From CAVQCT01 sp964371785 (lineage in GTDB: Bacteria; Zixibacteria; MSB-5A5; GN15; FEB-12), in the NCBI GenBank assembly GCA_964371785.1, contig CAYJOL010000004.1, positions 348,199-412,198 on the forward strand: a stretch of DNA of 64,000 nt, read 5' to 3'. How positions within the stretch are numbered: position 1 is the stretch's first letter; every line of letters begins with the position of its first letter. Below, one piece after another: positions 43,496 to 52,904 of the stretch. The position numbers were made by a program, and so were the translations under genes. Below the pieces are notes generated by a model, which did no database searches, was not told the DNA's origin, and saw nothing but the letters and a program-made list of their open reading frames with translations.

Positions 43496-45034
43496 TCAGG
43501 ATTGTTTGATGTAGTGAGCCTTGATAGTGTCGCCGGGTTGGATCCCGCCAATGAGGAACTCTCGCGGATAATTGACACATCGAAATCCGCATGACTCGAG
43601 AAACTCCACAACATCGCGCGGTGAGCTCTTCTGACGCTCCAAATGTTCTTTGACGAACTCAATCACCATGCCGACCTGGCCGCTTCGTCGGAGGATCTGT
43701 TCCATACCGCGAAGAGCGTGAAATTCCGCGCCCTCAACATCGAGCTTTACGAAATCCACGGTGAAGTCTTGCGGCAGATATGAATCAAGCGCCACGGCGG
43801 GAACAGTGTGGGCGATATCATTCATAGCCGACTGTTCAGCGTGGTTGTGAGGGCTGACCCAGTTCATGCCCGGGTTTTCTTCGGACACCATGACACTTAT
43901 CTGCGTGTCCGTGTCCCATACAGCTTTATGATGCGCCTTGATGGCCGGGTACTTCTGCGCGTTCCGCTCGAGTGTGTCGTAGGAGTGTTGTTCGATTTCA
44001 AAGGCGTGAATTTCACCATCACTTCCTACCAGGGCAGCGGCAAAAACCGAATAAAGGCCGGCATGGGCGCCGACATCGAGCACTCTTGACCCTGGATGAA
44101 TAAACCCGGCCGCGAACCGGGCATCTTCGATTTCATATCTTGGATTCATACAGACCGGACACTGTTTGGAGCATCCATACATCTCGCCGGTGAAATTATT
44201 TATGAGGCGATACGGTTGAGGCTGGTACAAATCTATCTCCGCGCACAGGAGCACATCTTCAATCTGACTTAAAGACACCGGATCGTCGCCCGGTATCACG
44301 TGGATCCGTCGCACCCGATCAGCGATTGTGGGCAGGCGGTGACGGACATAGTTTTTGAACTTCTGGTCGACAAAGATAAGGTCATCGACATTTTCCCAAT
44401 GCATCTGATAGACAAACGGCCGGAATGCCTCTTCGCTATGAAGCCTGCAAATCACCTGCTTACGGTTTAAGAACGGATACGTGGTGGTAGCTTGAACCGC
44501 AAGCTCGGCGGCATAGTCAAGCCAGACCAGGTCGGCCTGATCGAGCGCCGTGACAATGGCCTGCTCTGATGCCTCATAGCAGGTGTGCGCATGGTAGCGG
44601 GTCTTGAGACGGCGAACGATCGCTTCCAGCTTATTTTCGTACGGCGGCAAGGAGAATAACGCCAGTCGTTTGGCTTGTTGACTTCTCACCTCAGGCGTGG
44701 CACGCAGGGCCAGGACATCACCGTCGTCAGGTCGGCGAAGCAGGTAGCGGTCCAGGTACGGACGAACCAGCGCGGCTTGATCGTACTTGCGCTCAAGATC
44801 ATATAAGTTGAGCAGGCCGACTTTGTACTCGGGATTTATGCTGAGGCATTGATGCAAATGGCGCGAGGCCAGTCGGAAGTTCCCTTTTTCGGCGGCGATT
44901 ACGGCCAGATTATTATGGGCTTCGAAAGAATGTGGATCCCGCCGCAGTATGGCCATGAAGCATTCCCTGGCTTCATCGATTTTGCCCGCAGAATATAGAT
45001 CCTCGCCTCGTTGAAGTTCCTGACTGACCGACAT
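43496..45034 (-). CDS. TPR-containing FkbM-family methyltransferase
   Basis: 512 residues from ATG 45034 (MSVSQELQRGEDLYSAGK); the longer frame upstream adds unrelated residues. Residues 1-100 are TPR units. The middle (about 110-280) resembles a glycosyltransferase-like Rossmann region but without clear motifs. Then a CSKQCPVC cluster, and the C-terminal ~200 residues are an FkbM SAM-dependent methyltransferase: VLDVGAHAGLYSVFAAALVG, FVKLDVEGAEFHALRGM, GMVIEFV. FkbM enzymes O-methylate sugars or polyketides. Next to an NDP-sugar nucleotidyltransferase and an epimerase it probably modifies a surface glycan; this is inference. Confidence 0.82.
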   Translation of the reverse strand: MSVSQELQRGEDLYSAGKIDEARECFMAILRRDPHSFEAHNNLAVIAAEKGNFRLASRHLHQCLSINPEYKVGLLNLYDLERKYDQAALVRPYLDRYLLRRPDDGDVLALRATPEVRSQQAKRLALFSLPPYENKLEAIVRRLKTRYHAHTCYEASEQAIVTALDQADLVWLDYAAELAVQATTTYPFLNRKQVICRLHSEEAFRPFVYQMHWENVDDLIFVDQKFKNYVRHRLPTIADRVRRIHVIPGDDPVSLSQIEDVLLCAEIDLYQPQPYRLINNFTGEMYGCSKQCPVCMNPRYEIEDARFAAGFIHPGSRVLDVGAHAGLYSVFAAALVGSDGEIHAFEIEQHSYDTLERNAQKYPAIKAHHKAVWDTDTQISVMVSEENPGMNWVSPHNHAEQSAMNDIAHTVPAVALDSYLPQDFTVDFVKLDVEGAEFHALRGMEQILRRSGQVGMVIEFVKEHLERQKSSPRDVVEFLESCGFRCVNYPREFLIGGIQPGDTIKAHYIKQS

Positions 45035-45174
45035 ACGATGAAATCCCTTTACACTAATGATACGAAAGTTATGCTGCCATCCGACGGACAGCAAGTTTTA
45101 ACAGCCTGTCCATTATGGCAGTCATGTTGCCGGGGGATAATGGGAAGTTCAATGGATTGTTTGGACCGGATTCG

Positions 45175-45876
45175 TTATTCGATAAGTCCGGGCATCCGTT
45201 GGGCGTCGAGATTGGCCTGTTCGTAATCCTCAGGGCGTCCAATATCCATCCAGTAGCCATTGTACGCAAAGCTGTCTACCCGCTCACCCTTTTGAAGTAA
45301 GGTCAGCATCAGGTCATCGAATCCAAAAGTTCTGCCTGCCGGTACGAAGTCCAGGACAGAACGAGAGAAAACGTAGACTCCCATTGAGACTGTCAATTCG
45401 ATGGCAGGCTTTTCTTGAAATCCGAGGACACGACCATCCGGAGCAACTTCCAACACACCGTAGTCAACCCGATTGACGCGGCGATGCACAGCTACGGTGA
45501 GTTTGGCCCCGCGTGTCAAATGATGCTCATATAGAGCCCGAAAATCAAGGTCGGTCAGAACATCTCCATTGGCCACCAGAAAGTGAGCATCGAGCGACTT
45601 CATCAACTTCAACGGTCCTACGGTCGAAAGTGGCTCTGATTCCTGGCAGTACGCAATGTCCAAACCGAGCCGTGATCCGTCACCCAGCACGGCCATAATC
45701 AGATGCGATAGATGATTCACGGCGATCTGGACTCGATCGACACCGTGCTTCTTCATTCGCGACATAAGAATTTCAATGATTGGTCGATCTCCAACAGTGA
45801 CCAGTGGTTTCGGTATCTCCGCCGTATACGGTTTCAGGCGGGTCCCCTTTCCTCCGGCAAGTATTACCGCCTGCAT
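45175..45876 (-). CDS. Sugar nucleotidyltransferase (GDP/NDP-sugar pyrophosphorylase type)
   Basis: 233 residues from ATG 45876 (MQAVILAGGKGTRLKPYT), which has GGAG five bases upstream; a TTG at 45915, just after the epimerase stop, would add 13 residues. The pyrophosphorylase signature GGKGTRL, the Lys in IPKPLVTVGDRPIIE, NGDVLTDLDF with the metal Asp, and the C-terminal YNGYWMDIGRPEDY are present. No hexapeptide domain. Activates a sugar-1-phosphate with NTP. Lies between the epimerase and FkbM genes in one surface-sugar cluster. Confidence 0.9.
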   Translation of the reverse strand: MQAVILAGGKGTRLKPYTAEIPKPLVTVGDRPIIEILMSRMKKHGVDRVQIAVNHLSHLIMAVLGDGSRLGLDIAYCQESEPLSTVGPLKLMKSLDAHFLVANGDVLTDLDFRALYEHHLTRGAKLTVAVHRRVNRVDYGVLEVAPDGRVLGFQEKPAIELTVSMGVYVFSRSVLDFVPAGRTFGFDDLMLTLLQKGERVDSFAYNGYWMDIGRPEDYEQANLDAQRMPGLIE

Positions 45877-45915
45877 GGGAGCTCCGAATTGGTCTGGATG
45901 TTCACTTTCATTCAA

Positions 45916-46905
45916 TCAAGTGTTCCTATAAAGTGGATCTCGGGGATTGGCAATGATGCCGGATTCGATAGCCTGAATGTACTCCCGAATGCCGTCGGGA
46001 ACCCGTCGCGTGATGGCATATCCAAGTGTATCCTTGATTTTGCTGAAACTCACTCGATAGTCTCTGGGGTCTTCGTTTCGATGCACATACCGGACGAGTC
46101 GTGACCGGCCGGGTAGCTCCCTGAGAATCAGCTCGATCAGTGTCTTCTTCTGGTAATTTTCCGCGGTGTCGCCAACGTTGAACGCCTGATGCGTTACCAG
46201 GTTTTCATTAGCTTCGAGGATCGCAATAACCGCACGGGAAATGTCGATCGTATGGCAATAAGGACGCCAGAACTGCTCACCGAATACATCGAGTTCATTA
46301 CCCAGTGTCAACTCGCGCGTAAATTCGTTTACGGTAAGGTCAAATCGAGGGCGAGGCGAGAGACCATAGGCGGTGGCAAAGCGAAGACAGACCGGAGTGA
46401 AACCCGACTGGTGCTGTGACAGGAGATACTTCTCAAATGACACTTTTAACTCAGCATAGAGCGATACCGGCTTGAGATGCGAATCCTCGTCTACATATCC
46501 ATTCGGATCGGTCATCTTGCCGTAGTTGCTGCACGTTGAGGCAAACAGGAATCTTCGGACGTCGTTGCGTATTGCAGTATCACACAAGAGTTCCGCTCCG
46601 CTTTTGTTAACTTCGACGGCCCATTCAGGATGCGCCTTACAGGCCGGATCGCCGACGATGGCTGCCAGATGGACAATCGCCTCTATCCCAGCCAAGGCTT
46701 CTTTCACCTGACTCGCTTCGCGGATATCTCCCTTGATAAATTCAAAATGCGGATGGTTCAAAAATGCCAACAGAGAGGTCCCGCCGAAAGTGAGATTGTC
46801 CAATACCCTGACACGGTAACCATGTTGGAGCAGTAGACCGACCAGGACAGCGCCTATATATCCGGCGCCGCCAGTGACCAGGACAGGTTTGTCAGAGAGG
46901 GGCAT
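45916..46905 (-). CDS. NAD-dependent sugar epimerase/dehydratase
   Basis: 329 residues, extended SDR fold. TGGAGYIGAVLVGLLL (11-26) binds NAD; the catalytic YxxxK is YAELK in SLYAELKVSFE; RFATAYGLSPRPR follows. Such enzymes epimerise or dehydrate NDP-sugars. Exact product unknown. Starts the minus-strand cluster epimerase-nucleotidyltransferase-FkbM; no clear Shine-Dalgarno before the ATG. Confidence 0.92.
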   Translation of the reverse strand: MPLSDKPVLVTGGAGYIGAVLVGLLLQHGYRVRVLDNLTFGGTSLLAFLNHPHFEFIKGDIREASQVKEALAGIEAIVHLAAIVGDPACKAHPEWAVEVNKSGAELLCDTAIRNDVRRFLFASTCSNYGKMTDPNGYVDEDSHLKPVSLYAELKVSFEKYLLSQHQSGFTPVCLRFATAYGLSPRPRFDLTVNEFTRELTLGNELDVFGEQFWRPYCHTIDISRAVIAILEANENLVTHQAFNVGDTAENYQKKTLIELILRELPGRSRLVRYVHRNEDPRDYRVSFSKIKDTLGYAITRRVPDGIREYIQAIESGIIANPRDPLYRNT

Positions 46906-46985
46906 AATTCTCTTAGGCCGCCGACCGTTCAGAGATTGCGGCTTTCTTTCAAGTAACCCGAGTGAAGAGTGGCCTCGAAGACACG

Positions 46986-49172
46986 CTATAGCTTCCGAAG
47001 CACCAGCGTGGCGCTGTCTTTTTCGACACCCTGAAGTCCGAGATCAAGCGCCATCTTGAGGCTTTCTTTCGCGTCATCCTGCTTTCCTTCCAGGTGGTAC
47101 GAGGCCATCCCCAGCCGGTAGTATGGCATCGGATTGTCCTTCATGGCATTGCGCGCTTTGATCGCTTCTCCGCGACAAAGGTCGAAACGCCCCATCTGGT
47201 AATAGATTCGGCTCAAATTGAGAACATATTCGGGGTCGCCGAAGGCGTTGAAAACAGCTTCGCGTGCCAGATTGGAGGCTCGTGCAAAATCTATCTTCTC
47301 ATCGGCCAGGACCTGTGAGAAGTAGTACTGGTTCATGGCGTCATTAGGGAATCTCTCCAGATTGCTCTCGAACAATTTGATGGCATCGGCCTTTTTACCC
47401 AGAAGGTACATGGCATGTGCCTCTTCCACCGCGGCATCTGCGTAGGTCGAGTCAAGATGTACCGCCATTTGGGCGCAATCGAGCGCTTCCCGAGCACGAC
47501 CGACACGGGAATTGAACCGGGCGGCCAGGACCATTCCGCGAGAGTCATCTGAATTCAATTTCACGAGTAGAGCGTTCAGCTCGGCCGCTTTCGCATCAAG
47601 TTTCTTTTCTTCGAGCAGGTTAAGCATCTTGCTGAAGCGAAAGATATTGCCCCGGTCAGCCGGAATCTTCTGGGCAAACAGCTTAAGTCCTTCATCCAGC
47701 CTGCCAGCCTCGACCAGAACCTGCGCCTTCAATAGGGCCAGCACCGGATTCTGTTCAGCAAAATACTTGAATTCATCGAATACCAACAACGCGCTATCCG
47801 GCTTATCCCTGTTCGTGTACATGGCAACGTAGCTCTCGAAGGCCGGGATGTACCAATTATTCTTTTCCAGTGCAAGACGATACATTTTCGCCGCGTCATC
47901 GTATCGACGCATGCTTATGTAGGCGTAAATATCTCCAATCTGAGTCAGCCATTCGGGTTGATTCTGATGACCATCCAGAGAAGTTTTTACCAGCGCGAAA
48001 CAGGAGTCCTCCATGCCGTCGGTCCAATAGCCCAGCGCAAGACGAAGTTTGACTTCGCGGAGATTGGCGTGAACGTCACGAATCTTCTGCAGCTCCGTGA
48101 GCACCGGCAGGCTCAAGTCATACTTGGCGTGCCTGACGCCCATGGCATACGTCATGAACTGCCTGAACGGTTGCACGAAATTCCCGGTCAACAGTCTGGC
48201 TTCCAAGGCGGGAAGGTCCTGCGTTATGGAGAGCATGTCACCTACACTTCCCCGGGCGTCGACGCCATACATAACTGAACTTATAGAAGTCCGATCCACT
48301 ATCTGCAGACTGTCGCCGGCCCGGCGCGAACCCATCCTTTCATTCTGTGCAAGATTCAGTGCCAATCTCATCCTGGCGACAACAAGAGCCGGGACTTTAT
48401 CCTGGTCCATGCGGTTGAGCACGTTCGACGCAGCCGTGAAATAGTTTGTGCGAAGAGCCCGGTCGAAATACTGCATGGTCATGTCGGTCGACTTGCCCGA
48501 TTCATAAGCAAGTCTGCTTAGATTCATCGCGGAATCGATTTTACCCGACGCTTCAAGGTAGTCAGCTGCAGCCTCGTAATACTCCGGGCTGTTCGAGGCA
48601 TGGGAGAATGCCTGTTCAGCAACGATCGTTGCCGAGTCCAGCTTGCCGGCCATGCGATGGGCTGTCGCCATCAGCAACTCAAATGGAGCTTTGTCCGATG
48701 GTGATTTGGTCAATCCCGCTCCGACAATTTCGGCCGCCCGTTTCGGATTTTCATGTCTCAAAAATGCTTTTGCCAGAAAATAATATGACTGGGGATCGTC
48801 AGATTTCAGGCGATTGTATACAAGCGCCGCTGTCAACGCATCTGCATTGTAGCCAAGCGCGGCAAAAGATCGGTACAACCCTAATTCGGCGGGGGCAAAA
48901 TCCGGTTTCGCATCCGCCACCGTCATGTAAGTCGCTATCGCATCGTAATACTGCTGTTTGGCCTCCAGAACCAACCCCTGACCATACAGACCCAACGGAG
49001 ACTGAGGGTCCAATACATTTATCTTGGCGAACGCACTATCTGCAGTGGGGAACTGATAGTCTCTCAGCAGCGACACTCCCTTGTCAAAAAGGTCCTGTTT
49101 CTGTTGTTCGGGAGATTTCGTACACCCGTAAGCTATCACTAGAAGAGACAATACTATGAGTGACTTTTTCAT
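46986..49172 (-). CDS. TPR-repeat lipoprotein
   Basis: 728 residues. The N-terminus is a lipoprotein signal (KKSLIVLSLLVIAYGC, Cys17), so the protein is lipid-anchored in the envelope. The rest is a long array of TPR-like helical repeats (for example YEAAADYLEASGKIDSAMNL, YPNDAMNQYYFSQ-like, MGRFDLCRGEAIKARNAM). AAGGACGAG precedes the ATG. A scaffold role in the outer membrane or periplasm is typical; no specific function can be read. It is divergent from lptB. Confidence 0.85.
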   Translation of the reverse strand: MKKSLIVLSLLVIAYGCTKSPEQQKQDLFDKGVSLLRDYQFPTADSAFAKINVLDPQSPLGLYGQGLVLEAKQQYYDAIATYMTVADAKPDFAPAELGLYRSFAALGYNADALTAALVYNRLKSDDPQSYYFLAKAFLRHENPKRAAEIVGAGLTKSPSDKAPFELLMATAHRMAGKLDSATIVAEQAFSHASNSPEYYEAAADYLEASGKIDSAMNLSRLAYESGKSTDMTMQYFDRALRTNYFTAASNVLNRMDQDKVPALVVARMRLALNLAQNERMGSRRAGDSLQIVDRTSISSVMYGVDARGSVGDMLSITQDLPALEARLLTGNFVQPFRQFMTYAMGVRHAKYDLSLPVLTELQKIRDVHANLREVKLRLALGYWTDGMEDSCFALVKTSLDGHQNQPEWLTQIGDIYAYISMRRYDDAAKMYRLALEKNNWYIPAFESYVAMYTNRDKPDSALLVFDEFKYFAEQNPVLALLKAQVLVEAGRLDEGLKLFAQKIPADRGNIFRFSKMLNLLEEKKLDAKAAELNALLVKLNSDDSRGMVLAARFNSRVGRAREALDCAQMAVHLDSTYADAAVEEAHAMYLLGKKADAIKLFESNLERFPNDAMNQYYFSQVLADEKIDFARASNLAREAVFNAFGDPEYVLNLSRIYYQMGRFDLCRGEAIKARNAMKDNPMPYYRLGMASYHLEGKQDDAKESLKMALDLGLQGVEKDSATLVLRKL

Positions 49173-49318
49173 GCTCGTCCTTTTTTATCTATGAGTAGGC
49201 AGAGATATGACCCTCACGTCGGCTTACTTCAGAAAACTAACATCCATTCTTTTTTATGTTCCATCAAGGAAATATTTCCAGAAATTCAGCAAAATGCGTG
49301 CTGATTGAGTGAAATATA

Positions 49319-49347
49319 TTGAATAAAAACGCTCAACAAATTATATT
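49319..49347 (+). promoter_or_regulatory. Candidate promoter of lptB, message probably leaderless
   Basis: TTGAAT (49319-49324), 17 bases, TATATT (49342-49347); transcription would start about at 49353-49355, the ATG itself. The upstream sequence is AT-rich and there is no Shine-Dalgarno. Confidence 0.45.
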
Positions 49348-49353
49348 ATTAGT

Positions 49354-50079
49354 ATGACAGTGTTAGAGTCCAGGGATCTCTGGAAATACTATCGAAAACG
49401 GGCTGTAGTCGGAGGCGTGTCCATTCAGGTTAATCCGGGCGAAGTTGTTGGATTACTTGGACCTAACGGCGCCGGTAAGACCACCACGTTTTACATGATC
49501 ATTGGATTTATCCGGCCGGATGGTGGAAGTATACATCTGGGCGAACAGAATATCGGCAGACTTCCGATGTACAAGCGGGCCGGTCTTGGTATTGGCTACC
49601 TGGCGCAGGAAGCCTCGGTATTTCGGAAAATGACGGTCGAGGAGAATATTATGTCAATCCTCGAATTCACGAAGCTTGGACGCAAGGACCGCAAGCAACG
49701 ACTTGAGGAGTTGCTCGATGAACTGGATATCGGACATCTCCGTAAGAATAAAGCCTATACACTCTCCGGAGGGGAACGGCGACGGGTGGAAATTACCCGG
49801 GCACTGGTGAACCGCCCCAAATTCATTCTGTTGGATGAGCCCTTTGCGGGAATTGACCCAATAGCAGTTGAAGATATACAAAAGATCATCCACCGTCTGG
49901 TCGAGCGTGGACTCGGCGTACTTATTACCGACCACAATGTCCGTGAGACGCTGTCAATCTGTAACCGGGCGTATATAATGTGTGACGGAAAGATCCTAAA
50001 AGCCGGGAATTCAGAGTATCTGGCCAATGACCCGGAAGCCCGTAAAATATATCTGGGCGAGAAGTTCCGCCTCAACTGA
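49354..50079 (+). CDS. lptB: LPS export ABC transporter ATPase LptB
   Basis: ATPase of the LptB2FG complex that extracts LPS from the inner membrane. 241 residues: Walker A GPNGAGKTTT (36-45), Q-loop AQEASVFRKMTVEENI, signature LSGGERRRVEI (about 137-147), Walker B FILLDEPFAGIDP, switch His in ITDHNVRET. The C-terminal YLGEKFRLN is the LptB ending. Followed by rpoN, the order seen in many Gram-negative genomes (lptB-rpoN-hpf). No ribosome site; the predicted promoter abuts the ATG. Confidence 0.95.
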   Translation: MTVLESRDLWKYYRKRAVVGGVSIQVNPGEVVGLLGPNGAGKTTTFYMIIGFIRPDGGSIHLGEQNIGRLPMYKRAGLGIGYLAQEASVFRKMTVEENIMSILEFTKLGRKDRKQRLEELLDELDIGHLRKNKAYTLSGGERRRVEITRALVNRPKFILLDEPFAGIDPIAVEDIQKIIHRLVERGLGVLITDHNVRETLSICNRAYIMCDGKILKAGNSEYLANDPEARKIYLGEKFRLN

Positions 50080-50212
50080 GTACTTGTCGGAGTGTTTAAT
50101 ATATGAACGAACTCCCCGCCGACGGTAAACAGGATTTTGATTCAAACCGATATAAAGTGGTATGAGACTCGCAGTAAGATAAAAAGATAACGGGATTACC
50201 ACAGGTTGTATC

Positions 50213-51628
50213 ATGAAACTTGGTCTTCAACTTAGACTCCAACAGAAACTGGCACCGCAGCTCATTCAATCTTTGAAAATGCTGCAGATGCCTATCCTTA
50301 AGCTCGAACAGACCATTCGTCACGAGCTGGCGACCAATCCGCTCCTGGAAGAAATCGAAGAACTCGAACCGGAGCAGACTGAAGAACGCGAGGCCGAGAT
50401 TGAGATCGCCGAACCGGCCAAAGAAACTGAGGTGGAGTCAGATCCGGTCAACTGGGAAGAGTACCTTTTCGATGACGAGGAAGGCTATAAGGTCCGGGAG
50501 CATCGTGAGGAAGTTGAAGACCGGTTTGAGGGCCCCGGGCCGCTTACCGTCAATCTGTACCAACATCTGAGTGAACAGCTGTCCCTGCTCAAACTTTCCG
50601 ATGAGGATCGTCTGATCGGCGAGTACATTATTGGCAATATTTCCCCGGAAGGATATCTGGCCATCAGCGTTCCGGAGATGGCTGCAGAACTGCAAATCGA
50701 AAGCGTCAAAATAGAGAGTGTGCTCGGACTAATTCAGCGCTTTGACCCGACCGGGGTTGGCGCCAAGGACCTTCGCGAATCCCTGCTTATTCAGCTTCGG
50801 GAAAAACGGATGGAGGGGACGTTATCGTACCGTATAGTCGACGAGCATATTCACGAACTAGATCGCAAATCGATTTTACAGATAGCCCGACTGATGAACG
50901 TGAGCGAGGAAAAGGCCCAGCAGGCCATGAGTGTGATCAAAAGCCTTTCACCCACTCCCGCTCACGGGAGATTCGACAGCGGTGCGCCACCGGTGGTGCC
51001 GGATCTGGTGATCGACAGGTTCGGCGAGGAGTACATCGTTTTTCACAACGACCACTATGTCCCCAAACTCAGGATAAATGCCAGCTACAAGGACCTGATC
51101 AAGCGCGGCAATAATTCATCGGATGACACCAAACAATACGTGAAACAGAAGCTGGAACAGGCGCGATGGCTGCTCAATTCGATTAACCAGCGCCGGACTA
51201 CCATGATTAACGTCATGGAAGCAATTATCGAAAGACAACATGAGTTCTTCGAAAAAGGCCCGGCGTTTTTGAGACCGATGATCATGGAAGAGATCGCCCA
51301 AAAAGTCGATATGAACGTGGCTACCATCAGCCGTGTCTCAAACGGGAAATACGTGCAGACCCCGTATGGTGTGTACGAGATTAAGTATTTTTTCAATTCC
51401 GGTATCGCCATGGCCGAGGGCGAGGATATGTCGAAACGATCGGTGAAGCAAAAGATCGAGGATATCATCAAAGCCGAGCCGACAGACAAGCCTCTGTCCG
51501 ACCAGGAAATATACCAGCTGCTCAACAACGACGGGATCAAGCTGGCTCGGCGGACAGTTACCAAGTATCGAGAGGAACTCAAAATCCAGCCCGCCCGACT
51601 CCGAAAACGGGTCGGCAAGGCTGACTGA
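50213..51628 (+). CDS. rpoN: RNA polymerase sigma54 factor
   Basis: 471 residues. Region I is Gln/Leu-rich (LRLQQKLAPQLIQSLKMLQM), binds activators and the -12 element; an acidic region II follows (45-100); the core-binding and helix-turn-helix parts come next (VATISRVSNGKYVQTPYGVY); and the RpoN box ARRTVTKYREEL near the C-terminus reads the -24 element. Pairs with the GAFTGA activator at 36 kb and the -24/-12 promoter at 38633 in the same window. Followed by hpf. Confidence 0.97.
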   Translation: MKLGLQLRLQQKLAPQLIQSLKMLQMPILKLEQTIRHELATNPLLEEIEELEPEQTEEREAEIEIAEPAKETEVESDPVNWEEYLFDDEEGYKVREHREEVEDRFEGPGPLTVNLYQHLSEQLSLLKLSDEDRLIGEYIIGNISPEGYLAISVPEMAAELQIESVKIESVLGLIQRFDPTGVGAKDLRESLLIQLREKRMEGTLSYRIVDEHIHELDRKSILQIARLMNVSEEKAQQAMSVIKSLSPTPAHGRFDSGAPPVVPDLVIDRFGEEYIVFHNDHYVPKLRINASYKDLIKRGNNSSDDTKQYVKQKLEQARWLLNSINQRRTTMINVMEAIIERQHEFFEKGPAFLRPMIMEEIAQKVDMNVATISRVSNGKYVQTPYGVYEIKYFFNSGIAMAEGEDMSKRSVKQKIEDIIKAEPTDKPLSDQEIYQLLNNDGIKLARRTVTKYREELKIQPARLRKRVGKAD

Positions 51629-51820
51629 ACACCAGTCTTTGAACTGATACCAAGTTCCAGCGTATAACCATCGGATGGTTGAAAACATGACCTATACCGC
51701 ACCAACTCTGACATCACCGCCCGGCACACAATCTCTATATGTGCCGGCGTCCTCAACGAATAGATTCTCTGTTCTCAATTCACGGTCACTATTATGGTCG
51801 CATGGAAAGGAGAAACACCC

Positions 51821-52180
51821 ATGCTGAAAAAAATATCAGCACGGCATTTCGAGCTTACCGACGAAATGCGGAATAAGGCCGAATCGGAGATGGATGGGCT
51901 CACCAGGTTCTTTGACAACATCATCTCGGCTGAGATGGTGCTGGATACTGAGCGCCATGTACATAAAGCTGAACTTCTCGTGAAGGTTTACAACAGCATA
52001 ATCACCGGGACAGGCTCTACCGATGACATGTACAACTCGATTGATATGGCAGTCGACAAGGTCAAATCGCAGTTGAAGAAACACAAAGGCAAACTCAAAC
52101 ACAAAAATCCAGAAGCAATCCTGCAGACCAAGGATGAATTGACGCGACCATCGACTGATGTCGACGAAATTGATGTTTGA
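51821..52180 (+). CDS. hpf: Ribosome hibernation promoting factor (HPF/RaiA type)
   Basis: 119 residues, short HPF/YfiA fold that binds the 30S A and P sites in stationary phase. ISARHFELTDEMRNKAESEM (5-24), basic helix VDKVKSQLKKHKGKLKHKN. ATG at 51821 has AAGGAG eight bases upstream; the frame begins 27 bases earlier at ATG 51794 without a site. A hairpin CCGGCACA/TGTGCCGG (51721-51747) lies in the leader between rpoN and hpf. The rpoN-hpf pair is widely conserved. Confidence 0.93.
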   Translation: MLKKISARHFELTDEMRNKAESEMDGLTRFFDNIISAEMVLDTERHVHKAELLVKVYNSIITGTGSTDDMYNSIDMAVDKVKSQLKKHKGKLKHKNPEAILQTKDELTRPSTDVDEIDV

Positions 52181-52211
52181 GTACGTGAATTTCATGACCG
52201 ACTGACTCGAG

Positions 52212-52238
52212 CCCGCTCATTTTGAGCGGGTTTTTTTT
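52212..52238 (+). terminator. Intrinsic terminator after hpf
   Basis: CCCGCTC (52212-52218) pairs with GAGCGGG (52224-52230), loop of five, followed by eight T. It ends the lptB-rpoN-hpf transcript. Confidence 0.92.
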
Positions 52239-52427
52239 GCCGATGATGTGCAAAGTCCTGCCGCTTCGATCTGGCTCGCCAGCTCTCCCCCGGCCCCACC
52301 GAACTTTCGTTACCTTAAATCCATCCCCTTTTAACCCAACAGTTTACGCGTATCTTGACCTGTTTTTGCGCCAACCGGCACAGAACTTTCACTGACTCTA
52401 TCTCGGAAATCAAGAAGAGGTGAAGAT

Positions 52428-52886
52428 ATGAACGGATTATTGGCTGATTGGTCATTCTTACTTTTGTGCGGGATGGTGACCGCCGCACTGTTTTTCCTTA
52501 TGGTCGGCCTGAGAGAATTGAGGAGTCTGCGACTCGAAGGATTCCTGTATCTTATGCTGGCAATCTTCTTCGGATCCTGCCACCTGTACTATCTCTTCAA
52601 TCTGCCAATCGATGCTCCCTCGGCATTTTGGCTGAGCAAGATCAGCTTTTGGGATTGGTGCGTGCAGATTTTCGCGCCGGCGCTCATCGTGCTCTTTCTT
52701 CTGTTGGGAATCGTGAACTTTGGATTCTCAAGATTTAAGGCCGGTTTGATCAAGATCTTCTTTGGTCTTACCCTGGTATGCTACTTGTTCATGGTCGGAA
52801 TTGCCTGGCCGACGGATGTCAAAGGGGTAATGGCTGTTGTCTGGTCGTTTATCTGGTTCGATGTCGAACTGGGAAGCATCGACTGA
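52428..52886 (+). CDS. Four-helix membrane protein of unknown function
   Basis: 152 residues with about four transmembrane helices (7-26, 36-56, 78-100, 110-128 and a shorter hydrophobic C-terminal part). GAGGTG stands five bases before the ATG. Trp/Phe-rich loops but no motif I recognise. It stands alone between the hpf terminator and the convergent DMT transporter. Confidence 0.68.
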   Translation: MNGLLADWSFLLLCGMVTAALFFLMVGLRELRSLRLEGFLYLMLAIFFGSCHLYYLFNLPIDAPSAFWLSKISFWDWCVQIFAPALIVLFLLLGIVNFGFSRFKAGLIKIFFGLTLVCYLFMVGIAWPTDVKGVMAVVWSFIWFDVELGSID

Positions 52887-52904
52887 TTTTTAGTATCTCA
52901 ATCA

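Noticed and set aside
51721..51747. CCGGCACA/TGTGCCGG hairpin before hpf as a terminator of rpoN
   Set aside because: No T-run follows; it may be only a leader hairpin, and hpf has no clear promoter after it.
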